From the NCBI GenBank assembly GCA_964390805.1, contig CAYMKL010000012.1, forward strand, positions 15,662-79,661: a stretch of DNA of 64,000 nucleotides, given 5' to 3'. Positions 36,748 through 44,862 of this stretch are shown in pieces. The notes below the pieces were generated by a model. It had not been told where the DNA came from, searched no databases, and saw nothing but the letters and a program-made list of their open reading frames with translations. The stretch's first letter is position 1, and every line of letters starts with the position of its first letter. The stretch is from CAYMKL01 sp964390805. GTDB lineage: Bacteria; Chloroflexota; Anaerolineae; VGOG01. A program made the position numbers and the translations under genes.

Positions 36748-37725
36748 TCACTTTCGACGCTCTACCACAAAATCGGCTAAGTCGAGCATGGCCTGGCGAT
36801 AGTCGTTGTGGGGCAGAATGGAGAGCGCATCGCGGCTTCTGGCAGCAAACCTCTTGGCTTCGGCTGTGGATGATTCGATGCCCCCCGACTGTTTGATCAT
36901 CTCCGCTGTGGCGCGCACCTCGTCGTCTCTCTCACCTCTGCCGCTTAGCACTCTGGTCAATGTTTCGTCCCCTGGGTGTGCCTCAAGGAAACAGATGGTG
37001 GGCAGGGTGATGATCCCCTGGCGCAGGTCGCTGCCGATAGGCTTGCCCAGATCTCCCTCGTTACCAGCGAAATCGAGGATGTCATCCACGATTTGAAAAG
37101 CCATTCCCAGGTTGTAGCCGTAGTCGCGCAGAGCCTGCGCTTCCGTCGGCGGTGCCTCGCCCAGGACGGCCCCTGCTTCCGTTGATGCGGCAAAGAGAGA
37201 GGCCGTTTTGCTGTAGATGCGTTGGTAGTAGTACTCCCTAGCGGTAGCCGTCGGTGGTTCTCTCTCACTGCTGAAGATCTGATTCAACTCGCCATTGCAG
37301 ATAGTCATCAGGGTTTGAGCGAAGATGGAGACCACGTGCACACTCTCGGTCTCGGCAGCGAAAGCCGCCGCCCGGGCGAAGAGGTAATCTCCGGTCAGAA
37401 CTGTCGCCGCGTTGTTCCATAAGGCGTTCAGGGTGGGGTTGCCACGGCGCAGCAGGGCGTTGTCTATCAGATCGTCGTGAATGAGCGTAGCTGTGTGGAG
37501 CGTCTCCACCGCTGCGGCCAGGGAGGTGATCTTGTCGGCATCGGCGGGATAGAACTTGCTCGACAGTATAACCAAAGCAGGGCGCAAACGCTTACCTCCG
37601 CTGCTCAGAAGATAATCCAGGGTGGCCCTCAGTTGTTCGTGTTCGATGTGAGTAACTTCGCGTATCTTGTGCTCTACACGTTCCAGTTCCTCGTGGATGA
37701 GCTCGAGGATGGGGATGACGTTCAA
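36748..37725 (-). CDS. Polyprenyl diphosphate synthase (trans-isoprenyl, IspB-like)
   Basis: The 325-residue protein has both aspartate-rich motifs of trans-prenyltransferases: LIHDDLIDNALLRRGNPT (first) and QIVDDILDFAG (second), plus GGKRLRPALVIL for diphosphate binding. It adds isopentenyl units to an allylic diphosphate in the cytoplasm. The length and residues before the first motif fit a long-chain enzyme, as for quinone side chains. Its place inside a glycan cluster raises the possibility of a role in lipid-carrier supply, although glycan carriers are usually made by cis-prenyltransferases. The start is a TTG at 37725 with AAAGGA about ten bases upstream. Chain length is not deducible. 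Confidence 0.9.
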   Translation of the reverse strand: MNVIPILELIHEELERVEHKIREVTHIEHEQLRATLDYLLSSGGKRLRPALVILSSKFYPADADKITSLAAAVETLHTATLIHDDLIDNALLRRGNPTLNALWNNAATVLTGDYLFARAAAFAAETESVHVVSIFAQTLMTICNGELNQIFSSEREPPTATAREYYYQRIYSKTASLFAASTEAGAVLGEAPPTEAQALRDYGYNLGMAFQIVDDILDFAGNEGDLGKPIGSDLRQGIITLPTICFLEAHPGDETLTRVLSGRGERDDEVRATAEMIKQSGGIESSTAEAKRFAARSRDALSILPHNDYRQAMLDLADFVVERRK

Positions 37726-37741
37726 GATTTTTTCCTTTCGT

Positions 37742-38521
37742 TCAGAACTTCAATGCAAAGAGTGCCTGGGCATTGTCCGAGGTGATGCAAGCTACTTCTT
37801 CCAGAGACGATCCTTTTATGCGGGCGACTTCCTCAGCCACTAACTTTACGTAAGCAGGCTCGTTACGCTTCCCCCGATGGGGATGGGGTGTCAGATAGGG
37901 ACAGTCGGTCTCTACCAGAAGCTTTTCCAAGGGCAGTTGGCGGACCAACTCGCGCAGGCGGCGGGCGTTCTTGAAAGTCACGGGGCCGGCGACGGAGATA
38001 TAGAAGCCCATCTCAATCGCTTCTTGGGCCATAGCCAGATCGCCTGAGAAGCAGTGCATCACTCCCATTAAGTGATGGCCGCCCTCGACCCAACCGCGTA
38101 GAGTGGCCATAACTTCTTTGTGAGCTTCGCGATCATGGATGATCACCGGCTTCCCCACTTCGCTTGCCAGAGCCAACTGCTGCTTAAAAACCTGGCGCTG
38201 CTGATCTCGGGGCGATAGATCGCGGTAGAAATCGAGCCCGATCTCGCCGATGGCGACTACTCTGGGATGGCTGGCCAAAGCTCTTAGCTCCTCCAGCATC
38301 TCCTCCGTCAGGGTCTTGGCGTCGTGGGGATGCACTCCCACCGCCGCGTAGACCTGCGGGTAGGCCTCAGCCAGGGCCACCGAAGCCTGGCTGGAAGCCA
38401 AACTCGCTCCGGCGTTGATTATAGCCTTTACTCTGGCGGCGGTTGCTCGCTCGATGACCCGCTCCCGATCGCTTTTGAACCGGGGGAAATCGAGATGAGC
38501 GTGGGTGTCGGTAAGAAACAT
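37742..38521 (-). CDS. TatD family metal-dependent hydrolase
   Basis: The 259-residue protein has the TatD signatures TDTHAHLDF at the N-terminus, GEIGLDFYRD in the middle, VIIHDREA, GVMHCFSGDL and LVETDCPYLTP near the end, so all expected metal ligands are present. TatD proteins are TIM-barrel nucleases or deoxyribonucleases. The cellular role here is unknown. The ATG at 38521 puts THAHLD at the usual distance from the start. An upstream in-frame start (38566) would overlap the 94-residue gene and add 15 atypical residues. The gap to the polyprenyl synthase is 16 bases. Confidence 0.92.
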   Translation of the reverse strand: MFLTDTHAHLDFPRFKSDRERVIERATAARVKAIINAGASLASSQASVALAEAYPQVYAAVGVHPHDAKTLTEEMLEELRALASHPRVVAIGEIGLDFYRDLSPRDQQRQVFKQQLALASEVGKPVIIHDREAHKEVMATLRGWVEGGHHLMGVMHCFSGDLAMAQEAIEMGFYISVAGPVTFKNARRLRELVRQLPLEKLLVETDCPYLTPHPHRGKRNEPAYVKLVAEEVARIKGSSLEEVACITSDNAQALFALKF

Positions 38522-38525
38522 ATCT

Positions 38526-38810
38526 CTATGCCTGTTGGGCGACATTTGCCAAACGGGCCAGCTCATCCTCTAAATTGGTCAACTCGATGTAATCCTCCCA
38601 GGTCGGATGCTCAGGGACCTCTCCGAGCTCGATTTTTCCTTTGAGCTCTTCGGGCGAGCTCACTCTGTAACGGGAGAGCATCTCGAACCGCTCGGCCATC
38701 AACGCGCGTTTCCGCTCCCGCAGATAGGAAGTGAAGCTTTTCCTCAGAAGAGCATCTTCAGGTATCCCTAACCTTTCAGAAGTCTCTTTCAAAACGGTCA
38801 TTGCTTCCAT
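38526..38810 (-). CDS. Small helical protein of unknown function
   Basis: This 94-residue protein was not recognised. It is predicted to be mostly helical and charged: SERLGIPEDALLRKSFTSYLRERKRALMAER, then a short linker and a second helical part rich in glutamate and leucine. No membrane segment or signal peptide is visible. It lies 13 bases after the phosphohexomutase gene and ends four bases before the TatD start, so it is co-transcribed with them. The size and charge pattern would suit an antitoxin or a regulatory subunit, but no matching toxin is next to it. The reading frame is supported by tight packing between two real genes. Confidence 0.55.
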   Translation of the reverse strand: MEAMTVLKETSERLGIPEDALLRKSFTSYLRERKRALMAERFEMLSRYRVSSPEELKGKIELGEVPEHPTWEDYIELTNLEDELARLANVAQQA

Positions 38811-38823
38811 GACTAGCCTTCAA

Positions 38824-40254
38824 TTACGAATCCGTTGCCAGCCCCGCCAGCTTCATCCCTTCCTCCAAGAGCACCCTCACCTTGTCCTCGTGCGTTGTCT
38901 CGCAGTAAACACGGATCAGGCCGGGCTCGGTGCCGGAGAAGCGAATCAGAAGCCAGCCGCCATCCTCCAGGCTGTATTTGTAACCGTCGGTGGTGTTGAT
39001 GCTCGTCACCGCCAGATCAGCTAACAGCTCTGGCTTGGCCTGCTTGACGCGCTGCCGCACAGCTTCTCCCTCTTCAGCGGAGAAGTAGTAGTCAATCCGG
39101 TCATAGAAATAACGAGCGCCGACGACCTCGTACAGGTGCTCCAAAAGCTGAGACGGACTCTTGCCCGTTTGCACCATGAAGTCGAGGAAGTAGAGATTGG
39201 CCAGGATGCCGTCCCGGTCGGGGACGTTGCCTCGAAAGGCGTAGCCCCCACTCTCCTCCCCGCCGATCATGGCGTCCACTTCCAGCATCTTGGGGGCTAC
39301 GTACTTGAAGCCTACCCCGGTCTGGTGCACCGGTACGCTGTAGATCTCGCCCAGTTTCTCCAGAACCGAGGTGGTGGAGAGGGTCTTGACGATAGGCCCG
39401 CGCTCACCCCGTACCTCCAGGAAATACAGAGCCAGCAAGCCGTAGACCTGCAACTGGTTGACGAAGCGGCCATGCTCATCGCCCACCCCGATGCGGTCGG
39501 CGTCGCCGTCGTTGATGATGCCCACGTCGGCTCCCAACTCCAGCACTTTGGCCAGGCAGGCATCTACGTTGGGGGGGATGGGCTCAGGCCGAAGCATGTC
39601 AGGAAAAGTAGGGTTGCGCACGTTGTGGATCTCGATGATCTCGGTGCTACCACCTGCCAGAATACGCGGGAACCAGCCGATGCTGTTGCCCCACATGGGG
39701 TCCGCGACGATGGTCAGGCCGGCCGCCTTGATGGGCTCGACGTCAATCAGGTCTCGCAGATGGGCGAGATAGGCTGGTGCCGGGTCGAAGCGTTCCACCA
39801 GGCCCTGAGCCTCGGCCTTGTCCAAAGGCAGGCGCTTCACTTCCTCGATAGGGAGGATGTTAGCCTCAATCTCTTTTAGTCCGTCAGGAGCAATCGCGCC
39901 ACCGTGCTCGTCCCGTACCTTGAAGCCGTTATCGGTGGGTGGGTTGTGGCTGGCGGTGATGTTGACTGCCCCCGCTGCTCCCAGCGCCACCACACTGTGA
40001 CCGATGACCGGGGTGGGCGTGGCTCCTTGGGTGAGGTAAACGAGGGTGTTGTGGGCAGCCATCACCTCGGCCACAGCCGCAGCGAAGTGCTCCGAAGCAA
40101 AGCGGCGGTCGTGGCCCACCACTACGCCCTTCTTCGCTACCCCTTTATCGCTCAGATAACGGGCAAAACCCTGGGCGCAGCGCCGCACGTTGTCAAAAGT
40201 GTAATCCTCAGCGATCTTACCTCGCCAGCCGTCAGTGCCAAACCTGATTTTCAT
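38824..40254 (-). CDS. Phosphoglucomutase/phosphomannomutase (alpha-D-phosphohexomutase family)
   Basis: The 476-residue enzyme contains the phosphoserine loop NITASHNPPTDNGFKV, the metal loop NDGDADRIGVGDEHG, the sugar-binding GGEESGGYAF and the phosphate-binding RFSGTEPGLIRVYCE. That is a complete set for four-domain phosphohexomutases. It interconverts hexose 6- and 1-phosphates in the cytoplasm. It could supply mannose 1-phosphate for GDP-mannose (the substrate of Gmd in this cluster) or glucose 1-phosphate for RfbF. The sequence alone does not settle the sugar. Its ATG overlaps the HEPN gene stop by four bases (ATGA), so the enzyme is coupled to the toxin-antitoxin-like pair upstream. 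Confidence 0.92.
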   Translation of the reverse strand: MKIRFGTDGWRGKIAEDYTFDNVRRCAQGFARYLSDKGVAKKGVVVGHDRRFASEHFAAAVAEVMAAHNTLVYLTQGATPTPVIGHSVVALGAAGAVNITASHNPPTDNGFKVRDEHGGAIAPDGLKEIEANILPIEEVKRLPLDKAEAQGLVERFDPAPAYLAHLRDLIDVEPIKAAGLTIVADPMWGNSIGWFPRILAGGSTEIIEIHNVRNPTFPDMLRPEPIPPNVDACLAKVLELGADVGIINDGDADRIGVGDEHGRFVNQLQVYGLLALYFLEVRGERGPIVKTLSTTSVLEKLGEIYSVPVHQTGVGFKYVAPKMLEVDAMIGGEESGGYAFRGNVPDRDGILANLYFLDFMVQTGKSPSQLLEHLYEVVGARYFYDRIDYYFSAEEGEAVRQRVKQAKPELLADLAVTSINTTDGYKYSLEDGGWLLIRFSGTEPGLIRVYCETTHEDKVRVLLEEGMKLAGLATDS

Positions 40255-40658
40255 GTATCCCTTAATCCTTTCCCCACCATTGCCAGGACTTTGGAAGCCA
40301 AGGCGATAGCCCCCGTAGCGTCCTCTTCGTCGTAGACTTCAGCAGGCACCCCACCAGGCAGGGCATTAGGGTAGCGGGTGGGAACGTAGAAGCGGTCCAG
40401 TTTGCCCGCCGATGCAGCAAGGTCAGCGAAGCTCTCATCGTACTCTCGACAACGGCGGCAAAGCTCAGCCACCGAGTGTCCCAGAACCACCCGTTCCCCT
40501 TGAGCGAAAAGGAATGCCTTGAGGGATTTCTCTGCTGCTTGCTGGGCATTGAAGCAAGCGACTGAGTAATATTCCCCATCCGCGTTGTGTTGAGCGGCTC
40601 GGAGGTCGTATTCAGCTTGTTTCAGCCAGCGCTCTGCTTCACTCCTTGGGTCTTTCAT
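40251..40658 (-). CDS. HEPN domain protein (partner of the adjacent MNT nucleotidyltransferase)
   Basis: The 135-residue helical protein matches the HEPN family (PF05168-like): WLKQAEYDLRAAQHN, YSVACFNAQQAAEKSLKAFL, GHSVAELCRRC and the late YPNA-type segment TRYPNALPGG. Members paired with MNT nucleotidyltransferases form two-gene modules. Some act as type VII toxin-antitoxin systems in which MNT adenylylates the HEPN ribonuclease. The catalytic RX4-6H motif of toxic HepT proteins is not clear here, so toxicity is uncertain. It overlaps the MNT gene by 20 bases and the mutase gene by four. Confidence 0.8.
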   Translation of the reverse strand: MKDPRSEAERWLKQAEYDLRAAQHNADGEYYSVACFNAQQAAEKSLKAFLFAQGERVVLGHSVAELCRRCREYDESFADLAASAGKLDRFYVPTRYPNALPGGVPAEVYDEEDATGAIALASKVLAMVGKGLRDT

Positions 40659-40965
40659 AAATGACCACTCCCTCTTTCAATACCATCTCTGTGAAGTAGT
40701 TGTTCCGTTCCTGCATCTCGGCGAGCTCTTTGGGAGTATAGACCAATACGTCCATGGCGAAAGTGGGTTTGACGAGATCGTAAACTCTTTCCAGTCTATC
40801 CAAGAAGCGCTCCTGGGTCTCTTTGATGATCACCAGATCGAGGTCACTGTATTCATCCTCATCTCCACGCGCCCAGGAGCCGAAGAGGATCACCCGCTGG
40901 GGATCGTATTCTTCGAGCGAGGCGATGATGTGCTCAACTCTCTCTTGCCTTGAAGCAGTTCTCAT
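40639..40965 (-). CDS. MNT-type minimal nucleotidyltransferase (antitoxin-like)
   Basis: The 108-residue protein has the complete nucleotidyltransferase core VILFGSWARGDEDEYSDLDLVII, i.e. GSxxRG followed by SDxDL, with a third acidic residue expected near MDVLVY. In HEPN/MNT modules this enzyme modifies its HEPN partner with AMP. The gene overlaps gmd upstream and the HEPN gene downstream (4 and 20 bases), so the pair is threaded into the glycan operon, not a free-standing cassette. Confidence 0.85.
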   Translation of the reverse strand: MRTASRQERVEHIIASLEEYDPQRVILFGSWARGDEDEYSDLDLVIIKETQERFLDRLERVYDLVKPTFAMDVLVYTPKELAEMQERNNYFTEMVLKEGVVIYERPKE

Positions 40966-41939
40966 CGCAGGTTGTTTTCCCTCTTTAATGCTTCCAGATC
41001 AGCGTCTATCATCATCTGGATCAACTCTTCAAAGGTAACGGTTGGCTCCCAGCCCAGCCTGGTGTGAGCCTTGGTAGCATCGGCCACCAGAAAATCCACA
41101 TCGGCGGGGCGGAGGAACTTGGGATCCACCACTACGTGATCCTGCCAGTCCATGCCGAGGTAGTCGAAGGCCACTTCGCAGAGCTCCCGCACCGAGTGGG
41201 TGCTGCCGGTACCTACCACGTAGTCATCTGGCTCGTCTTGCTGGAGCATGAGCCACATGGCCTTGACGTAGTCGCCCGCGTAGCCCCAATCCCGTTTAGA
41301 GTTCAGGTTGCCCATCCTGAGCTCGCTGTCCAGGCCCAGTTTGATGCGGGCCGCACCGTGAGTTACTTTGTGGGTAGAGAACTCCAGTCCTCGCCTGGGA
41401 CTCTCGTGGTTGAACAGTATACCAGAGCAGGCGAACAGGTCGTAGCTCTCCCGATAATTGACGGTGATCCAATGGCCGTAGACTTTGGCCACTCCGTAGG
41501 GGCTGCGGGGATAGAAGGGGGTGTTCTCGGTCTGGGGTGTTTCTCGCACCTTGCCGAACATTTCACTCGAAGATGCCTGATAGAACCTGATGGTTGGATC
41601 CACGATGCGAATGGCATCCAGCACGCGAGTGACCCCCAGGGCTGTTACTTCGCCCGTCAATACCGGCTGGCTCCAGGAGGTGGGGACAAAGGACTGAGCC
41701 GCTAGATTATATACTTCATCGGGTTGGTGCTCTCGCAAGATGTCAATGATGGAGACCTGATCCATCAGATCGCCGGGGACTATAGTTATCTTGTCCTGGA
41801 AGTGCTTGATGCGCTCGAAGTTCACGGTGCTGGTGCGACGCACCATGCCGATAACCTCGTAGCCTTTCTCCAACAGGAACTCGGCCAGATAGGAGCCGTC
41901 CTGGCCGGTGACGCCGGTTATCAGTGCTTTCTTTGTCAT
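40962..41939 (-). CDS. gmd: GDP-mannose 4,6-dehydratase
   Basis: The 325-residue extended short-chain dehydrogenase has ITGVTGQDGSYLAEFLLEKGY for NADP binding, NLAAQSFVPTSW, the SSSEMFGKV...TPFYPRSPYGVAKVYGHW active-site region (YxxxK) and NHESPRRGLEFSTHKV. All are hallmarks of Gmd. It converts GDP-D-mannose to GDP-4-keto-6-deoxy-D-mannose in the cytoplasm. The reductase gene immediately upstream fits the second step to GDP-D-rhamnose. The stop overlaps the MNT start by four bases. Upstream spacing of about 225 bases is occupied by octamer repeats and a small inverted element. Confidence 0.95.
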   Translation of the reverse strand: MTKKALITGVTGQDGSYLAEFLLEKGYEVIGMVRRTSTVNFERIKHFQDKITIVPGDLMDQVSIIDILREHQPDEVYNLAAQSFVPTSWSQPVLTGEVTALGVTRVLDAIRIVDPTIRFYQASSSEMFGKVRETPQTENTPFYPRSPYGVAKVYGHWITVNYRESYDLFACSGILFNHESPRRGLEFSTHKVTHGAARIKLGLDSELRMGNLNSKRDWGYAGDYVKAMWLMLQQDEPDDYVVGTGSTHSVRELCEVAFDYLGMDWQDHVVVDPKFLRPADVDFLVADATKAHTRLGWEPTVTFEELIQMMIDADLEALKRENNLR

Positions 41940-41949
41940 TTATCTCTCC

Positions 41950-42022
41950 TCTAAAGTTTGCAAGTGTGCAGGGGTGCAAGTCTGCAAGCATGTTGCTCTC
42001 TCACTTGCTCACTTGCCTACCT
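41950..42022. repeat. Octamer tandem repeats (AAGTCTGC / ACTTGCTC type)
   Basis: Units AAGTGTGC, AGGGGTGC, AAGTCTGC, AAGCATGT are followed by the inverse ACTTGCTC, ACTTGCCT. The same ACTTGCTC, ACTTGCTG, ACTTGCTA units restart at 42165-42210 beyond the inverted element and encode the C-terminus of Rmd. The unit is 8 nt here, not 7. Confidence 0.65.
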
Positions 42023-42023
42023 T

Positions 42024-42161
42024 GACAATGTTAACTTCGCCTGCGTCAGACCTCCGAGGTCTGTGAAACGACTTCAGGATGGCGAAATCGTGGCTTTTGC
42101 AAGCATTTTGACGGGTGCAATCACCCATCGGAGACCTCGGAGGTCTAAACTTAACATTGTC
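42024..42161. mobile_element. 138-bp MITE-like inverted element
   Basis: GACAATGTTAA (42024-42034) and TTAACATTGTC (42151-42161) are exact inverted ends. Two inner palindromes, AGACCTCCGAGGTCT (42048-42062) and AGACCTCGGAGGTCT (42132-42146), sit symmetrically. There is no coding capacity. It splits an octamer-repeat array between gmd and rmd. A structured intergenic repeat is an alternative to a transposable element. Confidence 0.6.
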
Positions 42162-42164
42162 GAA

Positions 42165-43142
42165 CTACTTGCTCACTTGCTGACTTGCTAACTTGCTCAC
42201 TTGCTCTCGCCAGTAGTCCAGCACGTCCTGCAAGCTCTGCTCAAAAGGAATCTCCGGTCGCCAGCCGGTCTGTTCTCGAATCTTGGTGCAGTCGCCGACT
42301 ATCACAGGGACGTCGGTAGGGCGGAGTCGCTCTGGATCCTGTTCGACGGTGATAGGGGCTTTGCTCATGGCTATCAGTTTCTCTAGTAGCTCTTCTACTG
42401 AGCGAGCTTGCTCTGATCCCAGATTATAGACCTCGCCTGCCTCTCCCTTGGTAATGAGCAGGTGGTATCCCCGCACCACGTCCCGCACATCGCTGAAGTC
42501 GCGCTGGGGTTCCAGGTTGCCGACCTGGATGACGGGTTCCTGCAAACCAGCTTCGGCAGCAGCTATCTGCCTGGCGAAGTCCGGAGCCACGAAGCCGATG
42601 CGCTGGCGAGGGCCGATGTGGTTGAAGGCTCGCACCCGCACGGTGTACAACTGGTGGCTCAGGTGATATTGCAGCCCCAGCATGTCCTGGGCCACTTTGC
42701 TCACCGCGTAGGGATTGGTGGGGCGCAGGGGATTCGTCTCTTTGACGGGCAACTCGTCAGGTCGTACCAGGCCGTACTCTTCGCTGGAGCCGACCACCAG
42801 TATCCTGGCCGTCGAGCCCCGCCTGGCGACAGCCTCCAGGATATTAAGTTGGAGACGGATGTTAATGGCCAGAGTCCCCCAGGGATCGCGCCGGGAGAGG
42901 GAGACAAGGGGTTGGGCAGCCAGGTGAAAGATGTAGTCTGGCTTTGCCTGCTCCAGGATCGAGGTCACTGTCTCCAGCTTCGAAAGCTCCGCCGGGTAGA
43001 GTTCCAGCTTGTCTCGCAGGGGCTCGATATTTTCCTCAGGGCCGTAGACAGTGCCAGCTACCTGCCAATCGGTGTGCTCAAGAAGATATTCGGCCAGGTG
43101 ACTGCCGACGAAGCCGGAGATGCCCGTGATCAGTGCTCGCAC
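42165..43142 (-). CDS. rmd: GDP-6-deoxy-D-lyxo-4-hexulose reductase (GDP-D-rhamnose synthase)
   Basis: The 325-residue extended SDR has ITGISGFVGSHLAEYLL, FHLAAQPLVSLS, GSSEEYG...NPYAVSKVAQD (YxxxK) and RAFNHIGPRQRIGFVAPDFARQI, the last typical of Rmd-type reductases. With Gmd it would make GDP-D-rhamnose, a sugar of bacterial S-layer and O-chains. A dehydratase-type relative cannot be fully excluded. The GTG at 43142 has GGAGG plus a G-rich run upstream and a consensus promoter at a fitting distance. The longer open frame to 43226 would start upstream of that promoter. The C-terminal VSKLASQQVSK is encoded by ACTTGCTx octamers. It is probably the first gene of the leftward glycan operon. Confidence 0.85.
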   Translation of the reverse strand: MRALITGISGFVGSHLAEYLLEHTDWQVAGTVYGPEENIEPLRDKLELYPAELSKLETVTSILEQAKPDYIFHLAAQPLVSLSRRDPWGTLAINIRLQLNILEAVARRGSTARILVVGSSEEYGLVRPDELPVKETNPLRPTNPYAVSKVAQDMLGLQYHLSHQLYTVRVRAFNHIGPRQRIGFVAPDFARQIAAAEAGLQEPVIQVGNLEPQRDFSDVRDVVRGYHLLITKGEAGEVYNLGSEQARSVEELLEKLIAMSKAPITVEQDPERLRPTDVPVIVGDCTKIREQTGWRPEIPFEQSLQDVLDYWREQVSKLASQQVSK

Positions 43143-43177
43143 CGTTCCCCCTTTCCTCCCCTTGCGATGCGGCCTAA

Positions 43178-43206
43178 ATAATACCCCATTTCGCCCAAAA
43201 AGGCAA
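43178..43206 (-). promoter_or_regulatory. Sigma-70-type promoter for rmd and the leftward glycan operon
   Basis: On the minus strand TTGCCT (43206-43201) is followed by 17 bases and TATTAT (43183-43178). Transcription would start near 43171, about 29 bases before the rmd GTG. Both boxes and the spacing are near consensus. Confidence 0.65.
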
Positions 43207-43295
43207 GCCCCCACCCCTCCGAGCACAAGGAGATGAGGGAGCGTTAGGTGCTGCTGTACTTTCCGTTACCAGGTGGAGAATTCAAGGTTTGCCAC

Positions 43296-43323
43296 TTGAC
43301 ATCCCCCCCAACTGTGGTATAAC
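43296..43323 (+). promoter_or_regulatory. Sigma-70-type promoter for the beta-propeller gene
   Basis: TTGACA (43296-43301) is followed by 16 bases and TATAAC (43318-43323). This leaves a leader of about 175 bases before the GTG at 43506. The rest of the divergent region 43207-43505 shows no other feature except a possible short hairpin near 43360-43440. Confidence 0.6.
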
Positions 43324-43505
43324 TATGTATGATAGAGTACGTTAGTTACACTGAAGCGGCAGAAAGCAATAAAGGTTCTTCGTAGCTGCCGAAGGCTTCC
43401 TTGCACTGGCAAGGATTCGCTCTCGGCTTTTCGTTTTCTGAAGCGGGTCTTTTCGAACGAGGAGCTCGACTAGAGTCAAGGATGGCTCGACAAGGAGGTA
43501 ACGTA

Positions 43506-44726
43506 GTGAGAAGGATACTGAATTCTGCAAAAGGTGCGTTGGGTTTGGCAGCATTGGTGGCCTTCATGCTGATACTGGCCTCGATCTTTGGTTCGGCCAG
43601 CCGGCCGAGCCGGGAGGTGGCGGAGCAGCCCCTTGAGCCCACTGTCACTCCAACTGTGACGGTAGTTATTGAGCCCACTGCCACCCCAACTGTGGCGGTA
43701 GTTATTGAGCCCACTGCTACGTCAACTATCCCGGTTGGGGTGGAGAATATCACCGTTGAATTGTCGTATCTTGACGAGGGTTACTGTGCGCTTGCCCCGG
43801 ATGGCGACAGGTATTTTTGCCGTAGATACTCTCCCCAGGATAGACATAATTTGTACTGGCTAGGTTCCCTCTCCGGTGGTCAAGAACGCTTGCTGGTCGA
43901 AGAGAGCGTAGTTGGCGTTATGTGGTCTCCTGATGGCAAACAGATTGTCTATGCTCTTGCCGCTGGAGGTGTGGGCGCTGAGAGGTCCCTCTACATCCTC
44001 AATGTGGACAATGGTGAAAAAACGCAGCTAGGTATGGCCAAGCCTGGAAGAATCCAGTTCCTGATGGGGGGGGAAATCGCTTTCTCAACGGGAGAGCGTC
44101 TCCATCTGCTCGATCCAGTCACCAAAGCCGAGCGAGAGGTGGAGGTGGCTGGGTTGTCTCTAGGCCCAGAAGACTGGCCCTACTACTGTGAGTTCAGGGT
44201 GTCCCCGAATGGCCAGAAAGTGGCCGTGCTTAAAGGAAGAAGCTATGAAGGTACTCTGTCCATTATTGATCTGGACACGCAACGGGCCATCACCATCACT
44301 GATCAGGTTGGCTCGTCATGGCGACCTATGGCCTGGTCGCCCGATAGCAGCAGACTGGCGTACGGCATCGCTCCCGACCCGCTGGAAATACCTGAACTCT
44401 GGGTAGTGAACGCTGATGGCAGCGAGCCACGGAGATTATGGACAGAGGAATCAGAGGAATACCCCCACCGGGGTTCGTATGAGTTCCTTGAGTGGTTGCC
44501 GTATCAAAATGCCATTCTCTTCGCTTACCGGCCCAGGGGCACCAACCCCAGCGGGCGAGCCGTCTATCAAGTGATTAGCGCCGATGGGGGGGATGCAAAA
44601 GCCCTCTTCACTAATGGGGAAGGTCTCTGGCTAGCGGATAGAGAAGGGCGCAAGTTCGACTTTTTCCGCGAGTTTACCGACGACCCCGCCGACAAGGGGA
44701 CCTGGATTGCCTCTCTGTCCCACTAA
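43506..44726 (+). CDS. Membrane-anchored TolB/WD40-like beta-propeller protein
   Basis: The GTG at 43506 has a perfect GGAGG seven bases upstream and gives 406 residues. Upstream in-frame starts lack one. An N-terminal helix (about 8-30, GALGLAALVAFMLILASIFG) anchors or exports the protein. A Pro/Thr/Val linker of three 12-residue repeats follows. The rest has propeller blades with WSPDGKQIVYAL, VSPNGQKVAVL and WSPDSSRLAYG, the PD40/TolB pattern. It should sit outside the cytoplasm and may act as a binding scaffold. No enzymatic motif is visible. It is one of only two plus-strand genes, transcribed away from the glycan operon from its own promoter and ended by a strong hairpin. Confidence 0.8.
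   Translation: MRRILNSAKGALGLAALVAFMLILASIFGSASRPSREVAEQPLEPTVTPTVTVVIEPTATPTVAVVIEPTATSTIPVGVENITVELSYLDEGYCALAPDGDRYFCRRYSPQDRHNLYWLGSLSGGQERLLVEESVVGVMWSPDGKQIVYALAAGGVGAERSLYILNVDNGEKTQLGMAKPGRIQFLMGGEIAFSTGERLHLLDPVTKAEREVEVAGLSLGPEDWPYYCEFRVSPNGQKVAVLKGRSYEGTLSIIDLDTQRAITITDQVGSSWRPMAWSPDSSRLAYGIAPDPLEIPELWVVNADGSEPRRLWTEESEEYPHRGSYEFLEWLPYQNAILFAYRPRGTNPSGRAVYQVISADGGDAKALFTNGEGLWLADREGRKFDFFREFTDDPADKGTWIASLSH
43635..43742 (+). repeat. Three 36-bp tandem repeats encoding a Pro/Thr/Val linker
   Basis: Units begin GAGCCCACTG at 43635, 43671 and 43707 and encode EPTVTPTVTVVI, EPTATPTVAVVI and EPTATSTIPVGV. The first two differ by a few bases and the third is more diverged. Such linkers keep a domain away from the membrane and can vary in length between strains. 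Confidence 0.8.
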
Positions 44727-44787
44727 TAAAAAGCAGTCTGCGGGCGTGGGAGCCCGCTCTGCTCAGAATTTGGATCTACTGAAGCAA

Positions 44788-44823
44788 AAAAGCCACTCTG
44801 TGCGGTTGGCGCAGGTGGCTTTT
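44788..44823. terminator. Bidirectional intrinsic terminator
   Basis: AAAAGCCAC (44788-44796) pairs with GTGGCTTTT (44815-44823). After a one-base bulge, CTGTGC (44798-44803) pairs with GCGCAG (44809-44814) around a 5-base loop. A-run before and T-run after suit both directions, matching the convergent genes at 44726 and 44863. Confidence 0.85.
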
Positions 44824-44862
44824 CGTTTTCTCCCGATTTACCAATCTACCAATCTACCACCC

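Noticed and set aside
42024..42161. Riboswitch or attenuator between rmd and gmd
   Set aside because: The two halves are symmetric inverted repeats without any known aptamer consensus. A mobile element fits better.
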